64,000 nt of DNA from Scrofimicrobium sp. R131 (GCF_040256745.1 NZ_CP138335.1:186001-250000), one strand, 5' to 3'. Positions 33,186 through 44,211 are shown, counted from the stretch's first letter. A program made the numbers and translations. Notes: a model not told the origin generated them from the letters alone.

Positions 33186-34199
33186 CTAGCAGGGGCGCGA
33201 GGCCGGGGACACGGTGTAGGTGTCCTGCTGGTCCAGGTTGGCCACCGGCTCGGTGATGCTGGCGATCTGCTCCATCACTTCCACCGGGATGGACACCCCC
33301 GAAGCGCGGACGGTGTCCTCCAGTTGCTCGGGACGGGACGCTCCCACCAGGGCCGCGGAGACGTTCGGGTTCTGCAGGACCCAGGCAATGGCCAGCTGAG
33401 CCAGAGTCAGGCCCAGCGAGTCCGCAATCGGGCGCAGCTGCTGGACGGCGGTGAGGGTCTGGTCGTCCATGAACTTCTGGATGAACTTGGACTCAGCCAC
33501 CTGGGCGGTGGCCCGGGTCCCCTCCGGGGCCGGCTGGCCGGGCAGGTACTTGCCGGTCAGGACACCCTGAGCCATTGGGGACCAGACAATCTGGGTCATC
33601 CCCAGTTCCTCACAGGTCGGAATCACTTTGGCTTCAATGACCCGGTGCAGCAGCGAGTACTGCGGCTGGTTGGTGACCAGCTGAATGCGCAGCTCCCGGG
33701 CCAGCTGGGCGGCCTCCCGGATCTGCTCGGCGGTCCACTCGGACACGCCGATGTAGAGGACTTTGCCCTGGCGCACCAGGTCCGCGAAGGCGACCATGGT
33801 CTCTTCGAGCGGGGTCTCGTAGTCGTAGCGGTGGGCCTGGTACAGGTCGATGTAGTCGGTGCCCAGGTTTCGCAGCGAATTGTGAGCGGAGTCCATGATG
33901 TGCTTGCGGGAGAGGCCGCAGTCGTTGGCCCCGCCGGGACCTGTCGGCCAGTACACCTTGGTGAAAATCTCCAGCGACTGGCGCCGCTGGCCGCGCAGAG
34001 CCTCCCCCAGGATCTGTTCGGCCGCCCGGTTGGCGTAGGCGTCGGCCGTGTCGAACGAAGTGATCCCCAAATCGAGGGCCTTGTGGACGGTGGCGATGGC
34101 CACCTCGCTGCCCACCTGCGAGCCGTGTGTAACCCAGTTTCCCAGGGTCACCTCGGAAACCTTGAACCCTGAACTTCCCAAATACCTGTATTCAACCAT
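33186..34199 (-). CDS. Aldo/keto reductase (voltage-gated K+ channel beta-subunit/YghZ-like)
   Basis: A 337-residue NADPH-dependent oxidoreductase with the TIM-barrel signature. The catalytic tetrad is visible: D50 and Y55 in FDTADAYANR, K near residue 86 in FTKVYW, and H near 119 in QAHRYD. The cofactor segment ALVGASRPEQLED is present. The opening MVEYRYLGSSGFKVSE and the YDYETPLEETM stretch fit the Kv-beta/YghZ subgroup (AKR6/14). Substrate unknown. Confidence 0.92.
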   Translation of the reverse strand: MVEYRYLGSSGFKVSEVTLGNWVTHGSQVGSEVAIATVHKALDLGITSFDTADAYANRAAEQILGEALRGQRRQSLEIFTKVYWPTGPGGANDCGLSRKHIMDSAHNSLRNLGTDYIDLYQAHRYDYETPLEETMVAFADLVRQGKVLYIGVSEWTAEQIREAAQLARELRIQLVTNQPQYSLLHRVIEAKVIPTCEELGMTQIVWSPMAQGVLTGKYLPGQPAPEGTRATAQVAESKFIQKFMDDQTLTAVQQLRPIADSLGLTLAQLAIAWVLQNPNVSAALVGASRPEQLEDTVRASGVSIPVEVMEQIASITEPVANLDQQDTYTVSPASRPC

Positions 34200-34253
34200 G
34201 CCCCCAGGTTACCGCTGGAGGGGGGAGTCGGACAGAGGAGCCGGCGGGTGTGG

Positions 34254-35021
34254 CTATCCGAGCACGCGCCGAAGCTGGTCGACATCCGCACCGGAAAGAC
34301 CCGATTCCACCAGGTACTGGGCGGCGGTGCCGCTGTGTTCATCCACCCAGCTGAGTGCCGACTCGATCGCGTCCGGGGGAGTGGTGCTCACAAGTTTGAT
34401 TACGGAGTCATCCACCGGCATCCCCTCGCGCGAAAGCCGGTCCAGCATCATCTGGACCCAGGCCCCCGCCAGGTACCGTTCGCTTTCGCAGTAGTTCGCC
34501 ACCACTGCCTGCCGGTCGGTGCCCGCCAGTTCCAGCAACAGGGCGGCGGTGATTCCGGTCCGGTCCTTCCCGGCCGTGCAGTGCACCAGCACCGCCCCGC
34601 CGGTGCGGCTGACCCGCGCCACCACGGAGGCGGCCAGGGCAAACTGTTCGCCCGCCTGAGAGAGCATCGCCCGGTAGGCCTCAGCCAGCGGCGGCACCTT
34701 GGGGCGGGCCGCCAGTTCCTCCTCCAACTCGGTCAGTTCCCGCGGGTCGAGGGAACTGACCGTAATTGGGGCTTCAATCAGGTCGATCCCAGCGTTGGGT
34801 GGAAGGCGGTGGGGGCTGCGTTCCCGCTCAGCCTCGGAGCGCAGGTCCACGACGGCCCGAACCTCCAGCTGGCGGAGGGTGGCGATTCCCCGGTCAGAAA
34901 TGGTGTCCAGAGCCGCCGAGCGGTAGAGGACGCCAGCATGAGTGCGCCCGCCACTAGCCAGGGGCAACCCGTCGACCCCGCGCGAGTTTGGCACTCCGTC
35001 AAACAGTGGTGTGACAGTCAT
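34254..35021 (-). CDS. Tyrosine/serine protein phosphatase
   Basis: A 255-residue phosphatase with the CX5R active-site loop HCTAGKDRTG (about residue 148), which matches mycobacterial PtpB-like and inositol/lipid phosphatases. RAVVDLRSEAER, upstream, is the conserved strand. The family dephosphorylates phosphotyrosine, and in some members phosphoinositides. No signal peptide is present, so it is cytoplasmic unless exported by another route. Physiological substrate unknown. Confidence 0.9.
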   Translation of the reverse strand: MTVTPLFDGVPNSRGVDGLPLASGGRTHAGVLYRSAALDTISDRGIATLRQLEVRAVVDLRSEAERERSPHRLPPNAGIDLIEAPITVSSLDPRELTELEEELAARPKVPPLAEAYRAMLSQAGEQFALAASVVARVSRTGGAVLVHCTAGKDRTGITAALLLELAGTDRQAVVANYCESERYLAGAWVQMMLDRLSREGMPVDDSVIKLVSTTPPDAIESALSWVDEHSGTAAQYLVESGLSGADVDQLRRVLG

Positions 35022-35125
35022 TTTGGCAGTCTATCCGAGGAGCGGTGGCCGGGCCGGCAGAGTGATGGGTTCGATCATGTGCAGCGCGCCGAGACGGGCG
35101 TTGGCCCGGCTGGTACGGTGAGGAA

Positions 35126-35959
35126 ATGAGTTCTGTTTCCCAATGGTTTGCTGACAATCAGAGCAACTGGAACGACCGCGCTGCGCAGCACGAGGCGGCC
35201 GGTTACGGGATTGCCGAGCTGGTGGCCAACCCCGATGCGGTCAGTTCGGAGCTGGCTCCCGACCTGCCCCGGTTCGGGTCCTTGACCGGCCGGGATGTGC
35301 TTCATCTTCAATGTCACCTGGGGACGGACACGGTGGGGTTCGCCCGCCGGGGTGCTCGCCGGGTGGTGGGGTTGGACCTGTCGGATGAGTCGCTGCGCCG
35401 GGCCGAGCAGATCACCCGTGCCTGCGGGGTGCAGGTCGAATACGTCCAGGCCAACGTTTACGACGCGCGCGAGGCGGTGCGGGGGCAGTTCGACCTGGTG
35501 TACACCTCCTTGGGGGTGCTTTGCTGGCTGCCCGACGTGGACCGGTGGGCCCAGGTGGTGGCATCGCTTCTGCGCCCGGGCGGACAGTTCTTCATCCGCG
35601 ACGACCACCCGATGTTCATGACCGTGGGTGAGGACGTGAGCCAGGGCCTAAAAATTGAGTTGCCCTACTTCCAGCGGGAGCAGCCCTGCACCTGGGAGTC
35701 TGAGTACAGCTACATGCCGGTGCCCGAGGGCACACCCCCGCTGACCCACCGGCGAAACCACCAGTGGAACCACTCGCTCAGCGAGATTGTTACCGCACTG
35801 ATCCGGGCGGGGCTGGTGATTGACGTGCTGGAGGAAAGCACCTGGTCGCACTGGTGCCCCTGGCCCGAGCTGATGGTGCGGGAGGCGGATGGGCGCTGGC
35901 GGCTCCGCGACAACCCCGACCGGCTCCCGCTGGAGTTTGTGATTGAAGCCCACCGATGA
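35126..35959 (+). CDS. Class I SAM-dependent methyltransferase
   Basis: A 277-residue enzyme. The SAM-binding motif is VLHLQCHLGTDTVGFARRGA (about residues 56-75), the usual GxGxG loop being CHLGTD, followed by VVGLDLSDESL, whose aspartate binds the ribose. The rest fits a small-molecule methyltransferase with a C-terminal cap (WNHSLSEIVTALIRAG). The target is not identifiable. Gene starts at ATG 35126, with GAGG seven bases before it. Confidence 0.9.
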   Translation: MSSVSQWFADNQSNWNDRAAQHEAAGYGIAELVANPDAVSSELAPDLPRFGSLTGRDVLHLQCHLGTDTVGFARRGARRVVGLDLSDESLRRAEQITRACGVQVEYVQANVYDAREAVRGQFDLVYTSLGVLCWLPDVDRWAQVVASLLRPGGQFFIRDDHPMFMTVGEDVSQGLKIELPYFQREQPCTWESEYSYMPVPEGTPPLTHRRNHQWNHSLSEIVTALIRAGLVIDVLEESTWSHWCPWPELMVREADGRWRLRDNPDRLPLEFVIEAHR

Positions 35960-35984
35960 AAGTTCCCGATCGAAGGAGACCCCA

Positions 35985-36335
35985 ATGAGCACTCCGCGCA
36001 TCTACCGAATGACTTTCGCCTCGCTCTACCCGCTCTACCTGGCCAAGGTTGAGCGCAAAGGCCGCACCCGCGAGGAACTGGACCGGGTTATCTTCTGGCT
36101 CACTGGGCACGATCAGGAATCGCTGGCCCGCGAAATCGAGCGGGAAGTCGACCTGGAAACGTTCTTTGCCGAGGTGCCCCAGCTCAACCCGAACGTGCAC
36201 CTGATCACCGGGGTGGTGTGCGGGGTCCGGGTGGAGGACATTGCCGACGACACGATGCGGAAGATCAGGTACCTCGACAAGCTGGTGGACGAGCTGGCCC
36301 GGGGCAAGAAGCTGGAGAAAATCCTCCGCCAGTGA
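35985..36335 (+). CDS. DUF2200 domain protein
   Basis: A 116-residue protein covering a full DUF2200 domain, from RIYRMTFASLYPLYLAKVER to YLDKLVDELARGKKLEKIL. AAGGAG nine bases before the ATG supports the start at 35985. Function unknown. It follows the methyltransferase by 25 bases and may be cotranscribed, and it ends ten bases from the convergent DUF5701 gene. Confidence 0.9.
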   Translation: MSTPRIYRMTFASLYPLYLAKVERKGRTREELDRVIFWLTGHDQESLAREIEREVDLETFFAEVPQLNPNVHLITGVVCGVRVEDIADDTMRKIRYLDKLVDELARGKKLEKILRQ

Positions 36336-36345
36336 CCGGGCGCAA

Positions 36346-36996
36346 CTAGGGCTGGGCCGGGTGGCGCGCAGCCGCGTGGGCAATCCCCAGCCAGGTGTGC
36401 CGGTTGTTCCACCAGCACCACCCCAGTTTGGGCGCGTTCTTCCGATCCGATCCGTCGCGGCCGGTGCCGTTGCTGATCCACAGGGCCGGCGTCCGCGAAT
36501 CGTAGCCGCCGCGCGGGCGAGGCTTTCGGGAGCCGACGGTCATGAAGCAGTGGTTTCGCTCCAGCGTGTCCGGCTGCTGCAGCAACCAGAAGACGCCCTC
36601 TGCCGCCGTCAGGGGGACCCGGTTGGCGGCCACGATTTGCTCCCAGGCTTCGGCGGGGGAGGCGTTCTCAAACTCGTCTCCCCGCCTCGGATCCTCGAGC
36701 CAGTACCAGCCGTCCGGCAGGGTGATCGGCGAGGGGTCGAGGCCGGAAACCGGCACAAAGTCGGCCGTGTCGACGAAGTCCTCCACGATGAAGCCGCGCT
36801 GGCCCTCCCGGCAAATCAGCGGCACCAGCTCGTCCAGGTGAGTGCGGGCCGCCTCCGTTACCAGGAGGCCGGGAGCGGGCGAGCCGAGGGCCGTGGCCGC
36901 CTCGCGCACGGCGTCTGGGTTTTGCCCCAGGAGCGCGGGCACCCCCAGTTCGATCAGCCGCTCGGCCTGGTCAGCGGGAGGGGGAAGCGTCGTCAT
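36346..36996 (-). CDS. DUF5701 family protein
   Basis: A 216-residue protein matching the DUF5701 pattern: an N-terminal AERLIELGVP, a central domain with WYWLEDPRRG, and a C-terminus WCWWNNRHTWLGIAHAA. No enzyme motif is visible. Role unknown. The C-terminal tryptophan/asparagine cluster is the most recognisable segment. Confidence 0.8.
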   Translation of the reverse strand: MTTLPPPADQAERLIELGVPALLGQNPDAVREAATALGSPAPGLLVTEAARTHLDELVPLICREGQRGFIVEDFVDTADFVPVSGLDPSPITLPDGWYWLEDPRRGDEFENASPAEAWEQIVAANRVPLTAAEGVFWLLQQPDTLERNHCFMTVGSRKPRPRGGYDSRTPALWISNGTGRDGSDRKNAPKLGWCWWNNRHTWLGIAHAAARHPAQP

Positions 36997-37016
36997 GGGC
37001 CACAGTGTAGCGGGGT

Positions 37017-37622
37017 TCAGCCGGCCAGTTCCCGGTAGGTGCCCTCAATCCGACGATCCGGGACAAACCAGAGGGCGGCCACGACGACGAAAGTGGTGAG
37101 GGCAATCCAGATGCCGATCCGGTCGTCTTCGACCAGGGTGGCGCTGATGATCCCCACCGTGTACAAAATCAGCGAGGTGCGGCTTTTCCAGTCGCGCCCA
37201 AGCGCCGCCTGCAGGACCGAACCCTCACCCTGGGAGTGAATGATGGTTCGCTGCAAAATCCGGTACGAGCTGGCGCACAGCAGCAGCACAATTCCGTAGA
37301 CAATCACCGGGATCCGGGCAAAATGCATTCCGTCCATCCAGGCGGTGGCAAACGGAAGCAGGGAGAGGAAAAACAGCAGCGCCAGGTTGGCCCAGAGGAC
37401 CCTCCCGGTCACCTTCGAGGTCAGCTTGAAGGTGTGGTGGTGGTTGATCCAGTAGATGCCGACATAAATGAAGGACAGCAGGTAGCTGAGCAGGCCGGTC
37501 CCGGCCGTGGCCCACAGGTCGGTGAGGGCGGCGCCGGATGGGACGTGGAGGCCCAGGACCATGATCGTGATGATGATGGCGAGGACCCCGTCACTGAATG
37601 CCTCCAGGCGATTGCTGGTCAC
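37017..37622 (-). CDS. TMEM175 family (DUF1211) potassium channel-like protein
   Basis: A 201-residue membrane protein with six predicted helices. The N-terminal RLEAFSDGVLAIIITIMVLG contains the FSDG motif that defines TMEM175 pores, and the paired histidines in WINHHHTFK are family features. Bacterial members form tetrameric potassium-permeable channels. It is encoded alone, 21 bases from the DUF5701 gene. Confidence 0.9.
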   Translation of the reverse strand: MTSNRLEAFSDGVLAIIITIMVLGLHVPSGAALTDLWATAGTGLLSYLLSFIYVGIYWINHHHTFKLTSKVTGRVLWANLALLFFLSLLPFATAWMDGMHFARIPVIVYGIVLLLCASSYRILQRTIIHSQGEGSVLQAALGRDWKSRTSLILYTVGIISATLVEDDRIGIWIALTTFVVVAALWFVPDRRIEGTYRELAG

Positions 37623-37642
37623 ACTTCCCCTCCAAACCGGTT

Positions 37643-37693
37643 GGCTCCCCTCTCAGGTGACAGCGTAATCGCTGCCGACCTCGGAGGGGAGCC
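37643..37693. terminator. Large hairpin downstream of the histidine-phosphatase gene
   Basis: GGCTCCCC (37643-37650) pairs with GGGGAGCC near 37686-37693, and an inner stem pairs AGGT...CAGCG with CGCTG...ACCT around a TAAT loop. It lies just past the end of the histidine phosphatase gene (minus strand). There is no T-run, so it is a probable rather than proven terminator. Confidence 0.5.
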
Positions 37694-37705
37694 ATGTGCT
37701 GGGGG

Positions 37706-38566
37706 TTACCAGTCGGCCGGGTCGACTCCCGCTCGTTGGACGCTGAACTGGCCGTCGCGGTAGCTCAGCTCGGAAATGGAGGCGTTCCCCACCGATTCCC
37801 CGCCGTAGCCCTCCGGGTCCATCAGACCCAGCATGGTGGTGATGGTGCCGCCGTGGGACACGACCAGCACCGTCTCGCAGGCGTGCTCCTCTGCGGTGCG
37901 CGCCACCTGGGCGACGGCCTGGCTGATCCGCTGCTGGTAGGTGTCCCAGTCTTCCGCCTCGCCGCTCGGGTCCAGCTCGGCCAGGGTGTTCATCACGTCT
38001 TCCTCGCTGACCGAGGAGTACCAGTCCAGCGCGTCCGGGTTGCCCCAGAAATCGCCCGGGTCACTCTTCGACTCGTCAAAGGGGTAGCCCATCTTCTCCA
38101 TGATCGGGAGCCACAGGTCCAGGTCGGAACCGCCATCGAAGCCGCCGTAGTTTTGCTCGCGCAGTTCGGGGACTGGAACCGGGGTCAGGTCGGAGCCTCC
38201 CTCCTCCAGGATCAGTTCGGCGGTCCGTTCCGCCCGGCCCAGGTCGGAGGTGAGGACCGCGGACAGTTCGGTCCCGGCCAGGGCTTGGCCGGCGGCGCGA
38301 GCCTGCTGCACTCCCTTTTCGGTCAGGTCGGTTTCGGACCAGCCGGACACCTCGCCGGCCACGTTGGCTTCGGTCTGGGCGTGGCGGACCAGCAGCACGG
38401 TCGTGTCGCAGCTGTTCGCGCCGCTCTGGTTGGATTGGGGGGCCTGGGCGGCCGGGGTGCTCTGCTCACCGGCGCCGCTCTGTGCTGAAGGGCCGGCGGT
38501 GCAGCCGGCCAGGGCGCCAGCCAGCAGGGCACCGGTCAGCAGCGCCGGCGCAATGGTCTTTTTCAT
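37706..38566 (-). CDS. Secreted histidine-phosphatase (phosphoglycerate-mutase-like) lipoprotein
   Basis: A 286-residue lipoprotein. The signal peptide ends in the lipobox LAGCTA (Cys near residue 21), so it sits on the outer face of the membrane. A serine/alanine/glutamine-rich linker follows, then the phosphatase domain with VRHAQTEAN, holding the catalytic histidine (RHA in place of the usual RHG), and the second histidine in VVSHGGTI. Probable extracellular phosphatase for small organic phosphates; substrate unknown. ATG at 38566 has GGAG well spaced; a GTG one codon upstream is less likely. Confidence 0.85.
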   Translation of the reverse strand: MKKTIAPALLTGALLAGALAGCTAGPSAQSGAGEQSTPAAQAPQSNQSGANSCDTTVLLVRHAQTEANVAGEVSGWSETDLTEKGVQQARAAGQALAGTELSAVLTSDLGRAERTAELILEEGGSDLTPVPVPELREQNYGGFDGGSDLDLWLPIMEKMGYPFDESKSDPGDFWGNPDALDWYSSVSEEDVMNTLAELDPSGEAEDWDTYQQRISQAVAQVARTAEEHACETVLVVSHGGTITTMLGLMDPEGYGGESVGNASISELSYRDGQFSVQRAGVDPADW

Positions 38567-38664
38567 CACTAGTCTCCTCAGGGTCAGGGCCAGGGTCGAG
38601 CAGGCGGATGTTCCGCCACTCGTGGTTCCAGGCTGGCTGAGGAGGGGAAGCGCCGGCCAATGCG

Positions 38665-38689
38665 GGATTTCCGGCTGAGCGGAAACCCG
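38665..38689 (-). terminator. Hairpin downstream of the licR-type gene
   Basis: GGGATTTCCG (38665-38674) pairs with CGGAAACCC (38681-38689) with one bulge, extended by GGCC on both outer sides. It lies just beyond the regulator's stop on its strand. There is no T-run. Confidence 0.45.
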
Positions 38690-38701
38690 GCCAGGTGCGG
38701 C

Positions 38702-40537
38702 CTAGCTGGGGAGCGTCAAGTCAAGGATGGCCCGGCGGTAGCTCTCAAAATCGGTCCCCTGCTCCACCAGGGCCCGGACGTGTTCAGGCTGGGCCAGCAG
38801 CTCGATCAAATGCTCAAACATGGCGCCGAACAGGCCTCGCTCAGACCGGCTAAAGGCGATGAACAGGACCAGGGAAACCGGTTGGCCAAACCAGTCCAAC
38901 GGCTCGTCAAAACAGACGACGGCGCTGGCCGAGCGTTTGGCCACCATCTGGGTGGGATGCGGAATGGCCACCCCGGAGGCGAAGGCGGTGGAAGAGAACG
39001 ACTCCCGCGCCAAGATTTGCTGCTCAATGTCCGGGTCGGCCACGCCGCTGGTGACAAAGTCTTTCGACACCAGCGCGATCAACTCGGTGGGACTGGACAC
39101 GGCCGGGGACCGGTAGAACAGGTCCGGGTCCAGCAGGCGGTCGGTGAGGTCGCCGAAGCGGCGCCCCCGCTGCTCCTCCAGCAGCGCGAGCGTTCGCTGG
39201 CGGACGCGCTCCAGGTCCCGTTCGCTCAGCATTGGGTCGATCACCAGGGTGGGCGGCACCGACGTCAGGCCGGCCAGGTTGGTGACCAGCAGGTCGGCGC
39301 GGTCGGCTTCCTCCACCCGGGTGACGATCCGAACCGTGGTCTTGGGCGGGAGGGCGGCCCGGAGCCGGGCGGCAGCCCTCGGGGGCAGGGCGGCGTATCC
39401 CTCGATCAGCAGCGCCACCTCAACCTGTTCTGCGCGCAGGGACACCTGGTCAAAGTAGGTGCCCAGGTGCATGGAGATGAAAGTGGATTCGTCCTCGTCA
39501 ATCGCGATCTGGGTGCGGGCTGCGATTCGGCGGGAAAAGGACACGCCCAACTCATAGACGAGGGGGTGGGACTGCTTGATTTGGGCGGTGAACGGGTTGA
39601 CCGCGCCCTCGCCGCGGGTGGCCCGCTTAATCAGGCTCTGAACGTGCAGGGTGAAAGACTCGATCAGGCTGGGTTCGGCCAGCTCCACCTGGTATTCCTC
39701 CGACAGTTCAGCCAGGCCCTCCTGCACCAGCTGCTGGGTGTCACCCGTGGCTTCCCCCTGACCCGTCCGCGACTCCAGCAACTCCGCCAGGTAGGTTCGC
39801 TCGCTGGCGGGAATCTCCAGGTGTAGGAGCTGCTCCAGGTCCTCGGCAATGTCCCGGGCGACCGGATGGTCGGTGCCCGGACCGGGAAGAGGATGGCCGG
39901 ACTGGATCCGGTTCAGGGCCACCAGTACGTGCAGCAGGGCTCCGGCTGCCACAATCGGGTTGATCCGCAGGCCCGAGCGGTCCAGGTTCGCCTGCAAAAT
40001 CCGTTGAACCCCGACCACGTCGAGTTCGGGGAAGGCCCGCTGCAGCGCCTCCAAGGTGAGGACCGGGGTGGCGGTGGCGCTGTCCACCAGGAGCTGGCGT
40101 AGTAGCGCCCGCTGGTTGGCTTCGGAGCCCTCCACCCGAAGCTCGTCTCCGCGTCGGCGGATACGCAGGTGGTGGCCGCGCAGCAGTCCCCGCGCCCGGG
40201 CCAGGTCTGCTTCCAACGTGGGTGGGGCGACGAACAGCGCGTCGGCCAGCTCGAAGATGTCGACCCGACCGTCGCCGGTCAGCAGCGCCCGGACAATAAA
40301 GTAGAGGCGTTCCAGCGGGGTTTCCGGCCCGAGATCGCGCTGGGAGGCGAGCCAGGCTCGGGCAAGCTTGTGGTTGGCTCGGTAGCCGTAGCGTGAGGAC
40401 TCGATGCCGGGAATGGACCGGGCGTAGGTGCGAACCGTTCGATCCGAGACCCCGAGGACACGGGCCAGCTCCGGCCCCGAGATCCAGTCGTCAACGTCCA
40501 GGAGCCGGGTGACCAGTGCGCGCTTGGTGTCCCCCAT
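38702..40537 (-). CDS. LicR/MtlR-type PTS-controlled transcriptional regulator (HTH-PRD-PRD-EIIB-EIIA)
   Basis: A 611-residue activator. N-terminal helix-turn-helix domains (ARVLGVSDRTVRTYARS is the recognition helix, followed by a second HTH). Two PRD regulation domains follow, then an EIIB-like domain, and a C-terminal EIIA (Mtl/Fru type) with phosphorylatable histidine in GVAIPHPTQ (about residue 526). This is the multi-domain layout of LicR and MtlR, activators tuned by HPr and the EII of their own system. It is divergent to the beta-glucoside PTS genes at 40689-44140, and very probably activates them. Start ATG 40537. Confidence 0.93.
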   Translation of the reverse strand: MGDTKRALVTRLLDVDDWISGPELARVLGVSDRTVRTYARSIPGIESSRYGYRANHKLARAWLASQRDLGPETPLERLYFIVRALLTGDGRVDIFELADALFVAPPTLEADLARARGLLRGHHLRIRRRGDELRVEGSEANQRALLRQLLVDSATATPVLTLEALQRAFPELDVVGVQRILQANLDRSGLRINPIVAAGALLHVLVALNRIQSGHPLPGPGTDHPVARDIAEDLEQLLHLEIPASERTYLAELLESRTGQGEATGDTQQLVQEGLAELSEEYQVELAEPSLIESFTLHVQSLIKRATRGEGAVNPFTAQIKQSHPLVYELGVSFSRRIAARTQIAIDEDESTFISMHLGTYFDQVSLRAEQVEVALLIEGYAALPPRAAARLRAALPPKTTVRIVTRVEEADRADLLVTNLAGLTSVPPTLVIDPMLSERDLERVRQRTLALLEEQRGRRFGDLTDRLLDPDLFYRSPAVSSPTELIALVSKDFVTSGVADPDIEQQILARESFSSTAFASGVAIPHPTQMVAKRSASAVVCFDEPLDWFGQPVSLVLFIAFSRSERGLFGAMFEHLIELLAQPEHVRALVEQGTDFESYRRAILDLTLPS

Positions 40538-40582
40538 GGTTCTATCGTGGCCTGATCTGGCCGTAGAGCAAATCCCGACCGC

Positions 40583-40598
40583 TTCCGCCTAGGCGGAA
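40583..40598. promoter_or_regulatory. Perfect 16-bp palindrome in the licR-PTS divergent region
   Basis: TTCCGCC-TA-GGCGGAA is its own reverse complement over 16 bases, midway between the divergent regulator and EIIB gene. It is the strongest candidate operator for the LicR-type activator or for a catabolite regulator. Confidence 0.6.
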
Positions 40599-40648
40599 AC
40601 TGTCCATTGGTGTGCAGGGCACAATCGGAGGACGCTGAAGGTGAACGC

Positions 40649-40669
40649 GGGGGATTGACCGGATCCCCC
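40649..40669 (+). promoter_or_regulatory. Leader hairpin upstream of the EIIB gene
   Basis: GGGGGAT (40649-40655) pairs with ATCCCCC (40663-40669) around a seven-base loop, ending about ten bases before AAAGGAGAG, the EIIB ribosome site. It could be a leader RNA structure; no antiterminator match was found. Confidence 0.5.
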
Positions 40670-40688
40670 AGCCATCAAAGGAGAGATT

Positions 40689-41006
40689 ATGAGTGACAAA
40701 CTGCGCGTCCTCATCTGCTGCGGGGCCGGTGCTTCCAGCGGATTCATTGCCCAGGCGGCTCGGAAGGCGGCGGCAGCCCGCGGCTCGGATCAGTTCGAAA
40801 TCACAGCTCGCTCCGAAGCGGAGCTGAACGAGTACCTGCCCGATTCGGATGTGGTCCTGCTGGGGCCCCACCTCGAGTACATGAAGGATGATGCGGCCGA
40901 GCGGGCACGCCCATTTGGGGTTTCCGTGGCCGTCATCCCGCAGATAATTTACGGCACGATGGACGGCAACGGTCTGTTGGACCTGGCCGTGGCCACCGCC
41001 GGCTAG
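40689..41006 (+). CDS. PTS lactose/cellobiose-type EIIB component
   Basis: A 105-residue cytoplasmic subunit that passes phosphate from EIIA to the incoming sugar. The phosphocysteine is in RVLICCGAGASSG, most likely C11 (pattern C-x-A-G-x-S). The loop following the active site is somewhat divergent from that of typical CelA. First gene of the PTS operon, preceded by AAAGGAGAG. Confidence 0.9.
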   Translation: MSDKLRVLICCGAGASSGFIAQAARKAAAARGSDQFEITARSEAELNEYLPDSDVVLLGPHLEYMKDDAAERARPFGVSVAVIPQIIYGTMDGNGLLDLAVATAG

Positions 41007-41043
41007 CCCCCTTCCCATCCCGCAACCTGACCGGAGGTAAACC

Positions 41044-42315
41044 ATGGACGGCTTGATTAAGTTCATGAATCAAAAAGTGGTGCCCCTGACCAACAAAGTG
41101 ACGCGCAACGCGTGGGTGAAGGCGGTGCAGGACTCGTTCATGACGATCCTCCCGTTCATCCTGCTGGGTTCGTTCGTCACCCTGATCTCGCTGATCACCG
41201 AGATTCCCTGGGTCGCTGAGAACTGGACCTGGTGGCCAGATCTGACCCCGATCAACTCGTTCACGTTTGGCCTGATGGGCCTGATCATGGCGTTCCTGAT
41301 CCCCTACTTCATCATGGAGAACAAGGGGGTGCAGCGGACCAAGCTGCTGGCCGGAGCCACCGGCGTGGCCATGTTCCTGATCCTGGCGATGCCGAGCTTC
41401 GATGAAGAGGGCAACGTGGCCTGGATCTTTGAACGGCTGGGCGCAACCGGCATGTTCGGGGCCCTGGTGGTGGGCCTGTTCGTCGGCTTCGTCATGTACC
41501 GGTTCGCGAAGATCTCGTTCTTCAAGAACTCTTCCTCCATGCCGGACTTCATCATCACCTGGTTTGACTCGCTGGTGCCGATCGCGATCTCGGTGGTGAC
41601 CGCCTGGCTGATCAACTTTGTCTTCGGGCTGGATGCCTTCAACTTCCTGGCCTGGCTGTTCGGCCCCCTCGTCGACGTGGGGCAAAGCTACTTCGGCTTC
41701 GTGCTGATGGTGTTCCTGATCGTGTTCGTCTACACGTTCGGAATTTCCTCCTGGGTGCTCGGACCGATCATGTTCCCGGTGATGCTGACCGGCATCCAGC
41801 AGAACATGGACCTGGTGGCGGCCGGAAGCGCCCCCACCGCCATCAACACGATGGAGGTCGTCTACACCGGCTGGATTGCGATTGGCGGCTTGGGGGCCAC
41901 CCTGCCGCTGGCCTTCATGATGGCCTGGGCTTCCCGCTCAGTCCAACTGAAGGCGGTGGGCCGAGCGGTCCTGGTTCCCTCCATCTTCAACATCAACGAG
42001 CCGGTCTACTTCGGCGCTCCGATTGCCTTCAACCCAATCCTGATGATCCCCACCTGGATCAACGGTTTGCTGCTGCCCCTGATTGTCTGGCCGGTCCTGC
42101 ACTTTGGCCTGGTACCGATTCCCTCGCAGGTGTTCCAGCTGTGGTACCTGCCGTTCCCGATCAGCACCTGGATGGTGTCGCCGGGAATTGCCGGGCTGCT
42201 CCTGTTCCTGGTCTGCTTCGCGGTGGCGGCCCTGGTTTACTTCCCCTTCTTCAAGGTGTACGACAACCAGCTCCTGTCCCGGGAAGCGAAAGCAGCACAA
42301 CCAATTCCCGCCTAG
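41044..42315 (+). CDS. PTS lactose/cellobiose-type EIIC permease
   Basis: A 423-residue membrane permease of the Lac family with about ten helices. The region FNINEPVYFGAPIAFNPILM contains the sugar-binding motif, including the conserved glutamate. GGAGGTAAACC precedes ATG 41044. It forms the substrate channel with the EIIB and EIIA subunits encoded on either side. Cellobiose or another beta-glucoside is the most likely sugar, by the neighbouring GH1 enzyme. Confidence 0.93.
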   Translation: MDGLIKFMNQKVVPLTNKVTRNAWVKAVQDSFMTILPFILLGSFVTLISLITEIPWVAENWTWWPDLTPINSFTFGLMGLIMAFLIPYFIMENKGVQRTKLLAGATGVAMFLILAMPSFDEEGNVAWIFERLGATGMFGALVVGLFVGFVMYRFAKISFFKNSSSMPDFIITWFDSLVPIAISVVTAWLINFVFGLDAFNFLAWLFGPLVDVGQSYFGFVLMVFLIVFVYTFGISSWVLGPIMFPVMLTGIQQNMDLVAAGSAPTAINTMEVVYTGWIAIGGLGATLPLAFMMAWASRSVQLKAVGRAVLVPSIFNINEPVYFGAPIAFNPILMIPTWINGLLLPLIVWPVLHFGLVPIPSQVFQLWYLPFPISTWMVSPGIAGLLLFLVCFAVAALVYFPFFKVYDNQLLSREAKAAQPIPA

Positions 42316-42354
42316 CGGGCCACCCCCTCGTCCACCCCAATTGGAAGGAAACTG

Positions 42355-44140
<1,786 letters not shown>

Positions 44141-44211
44141 CCGAGCCGAACCAACCGGCCCCGGCCGAAGGCGCCCTCCGTGACCTGACCCCAGGCGCGG
44201 GGGGCGCTCAG

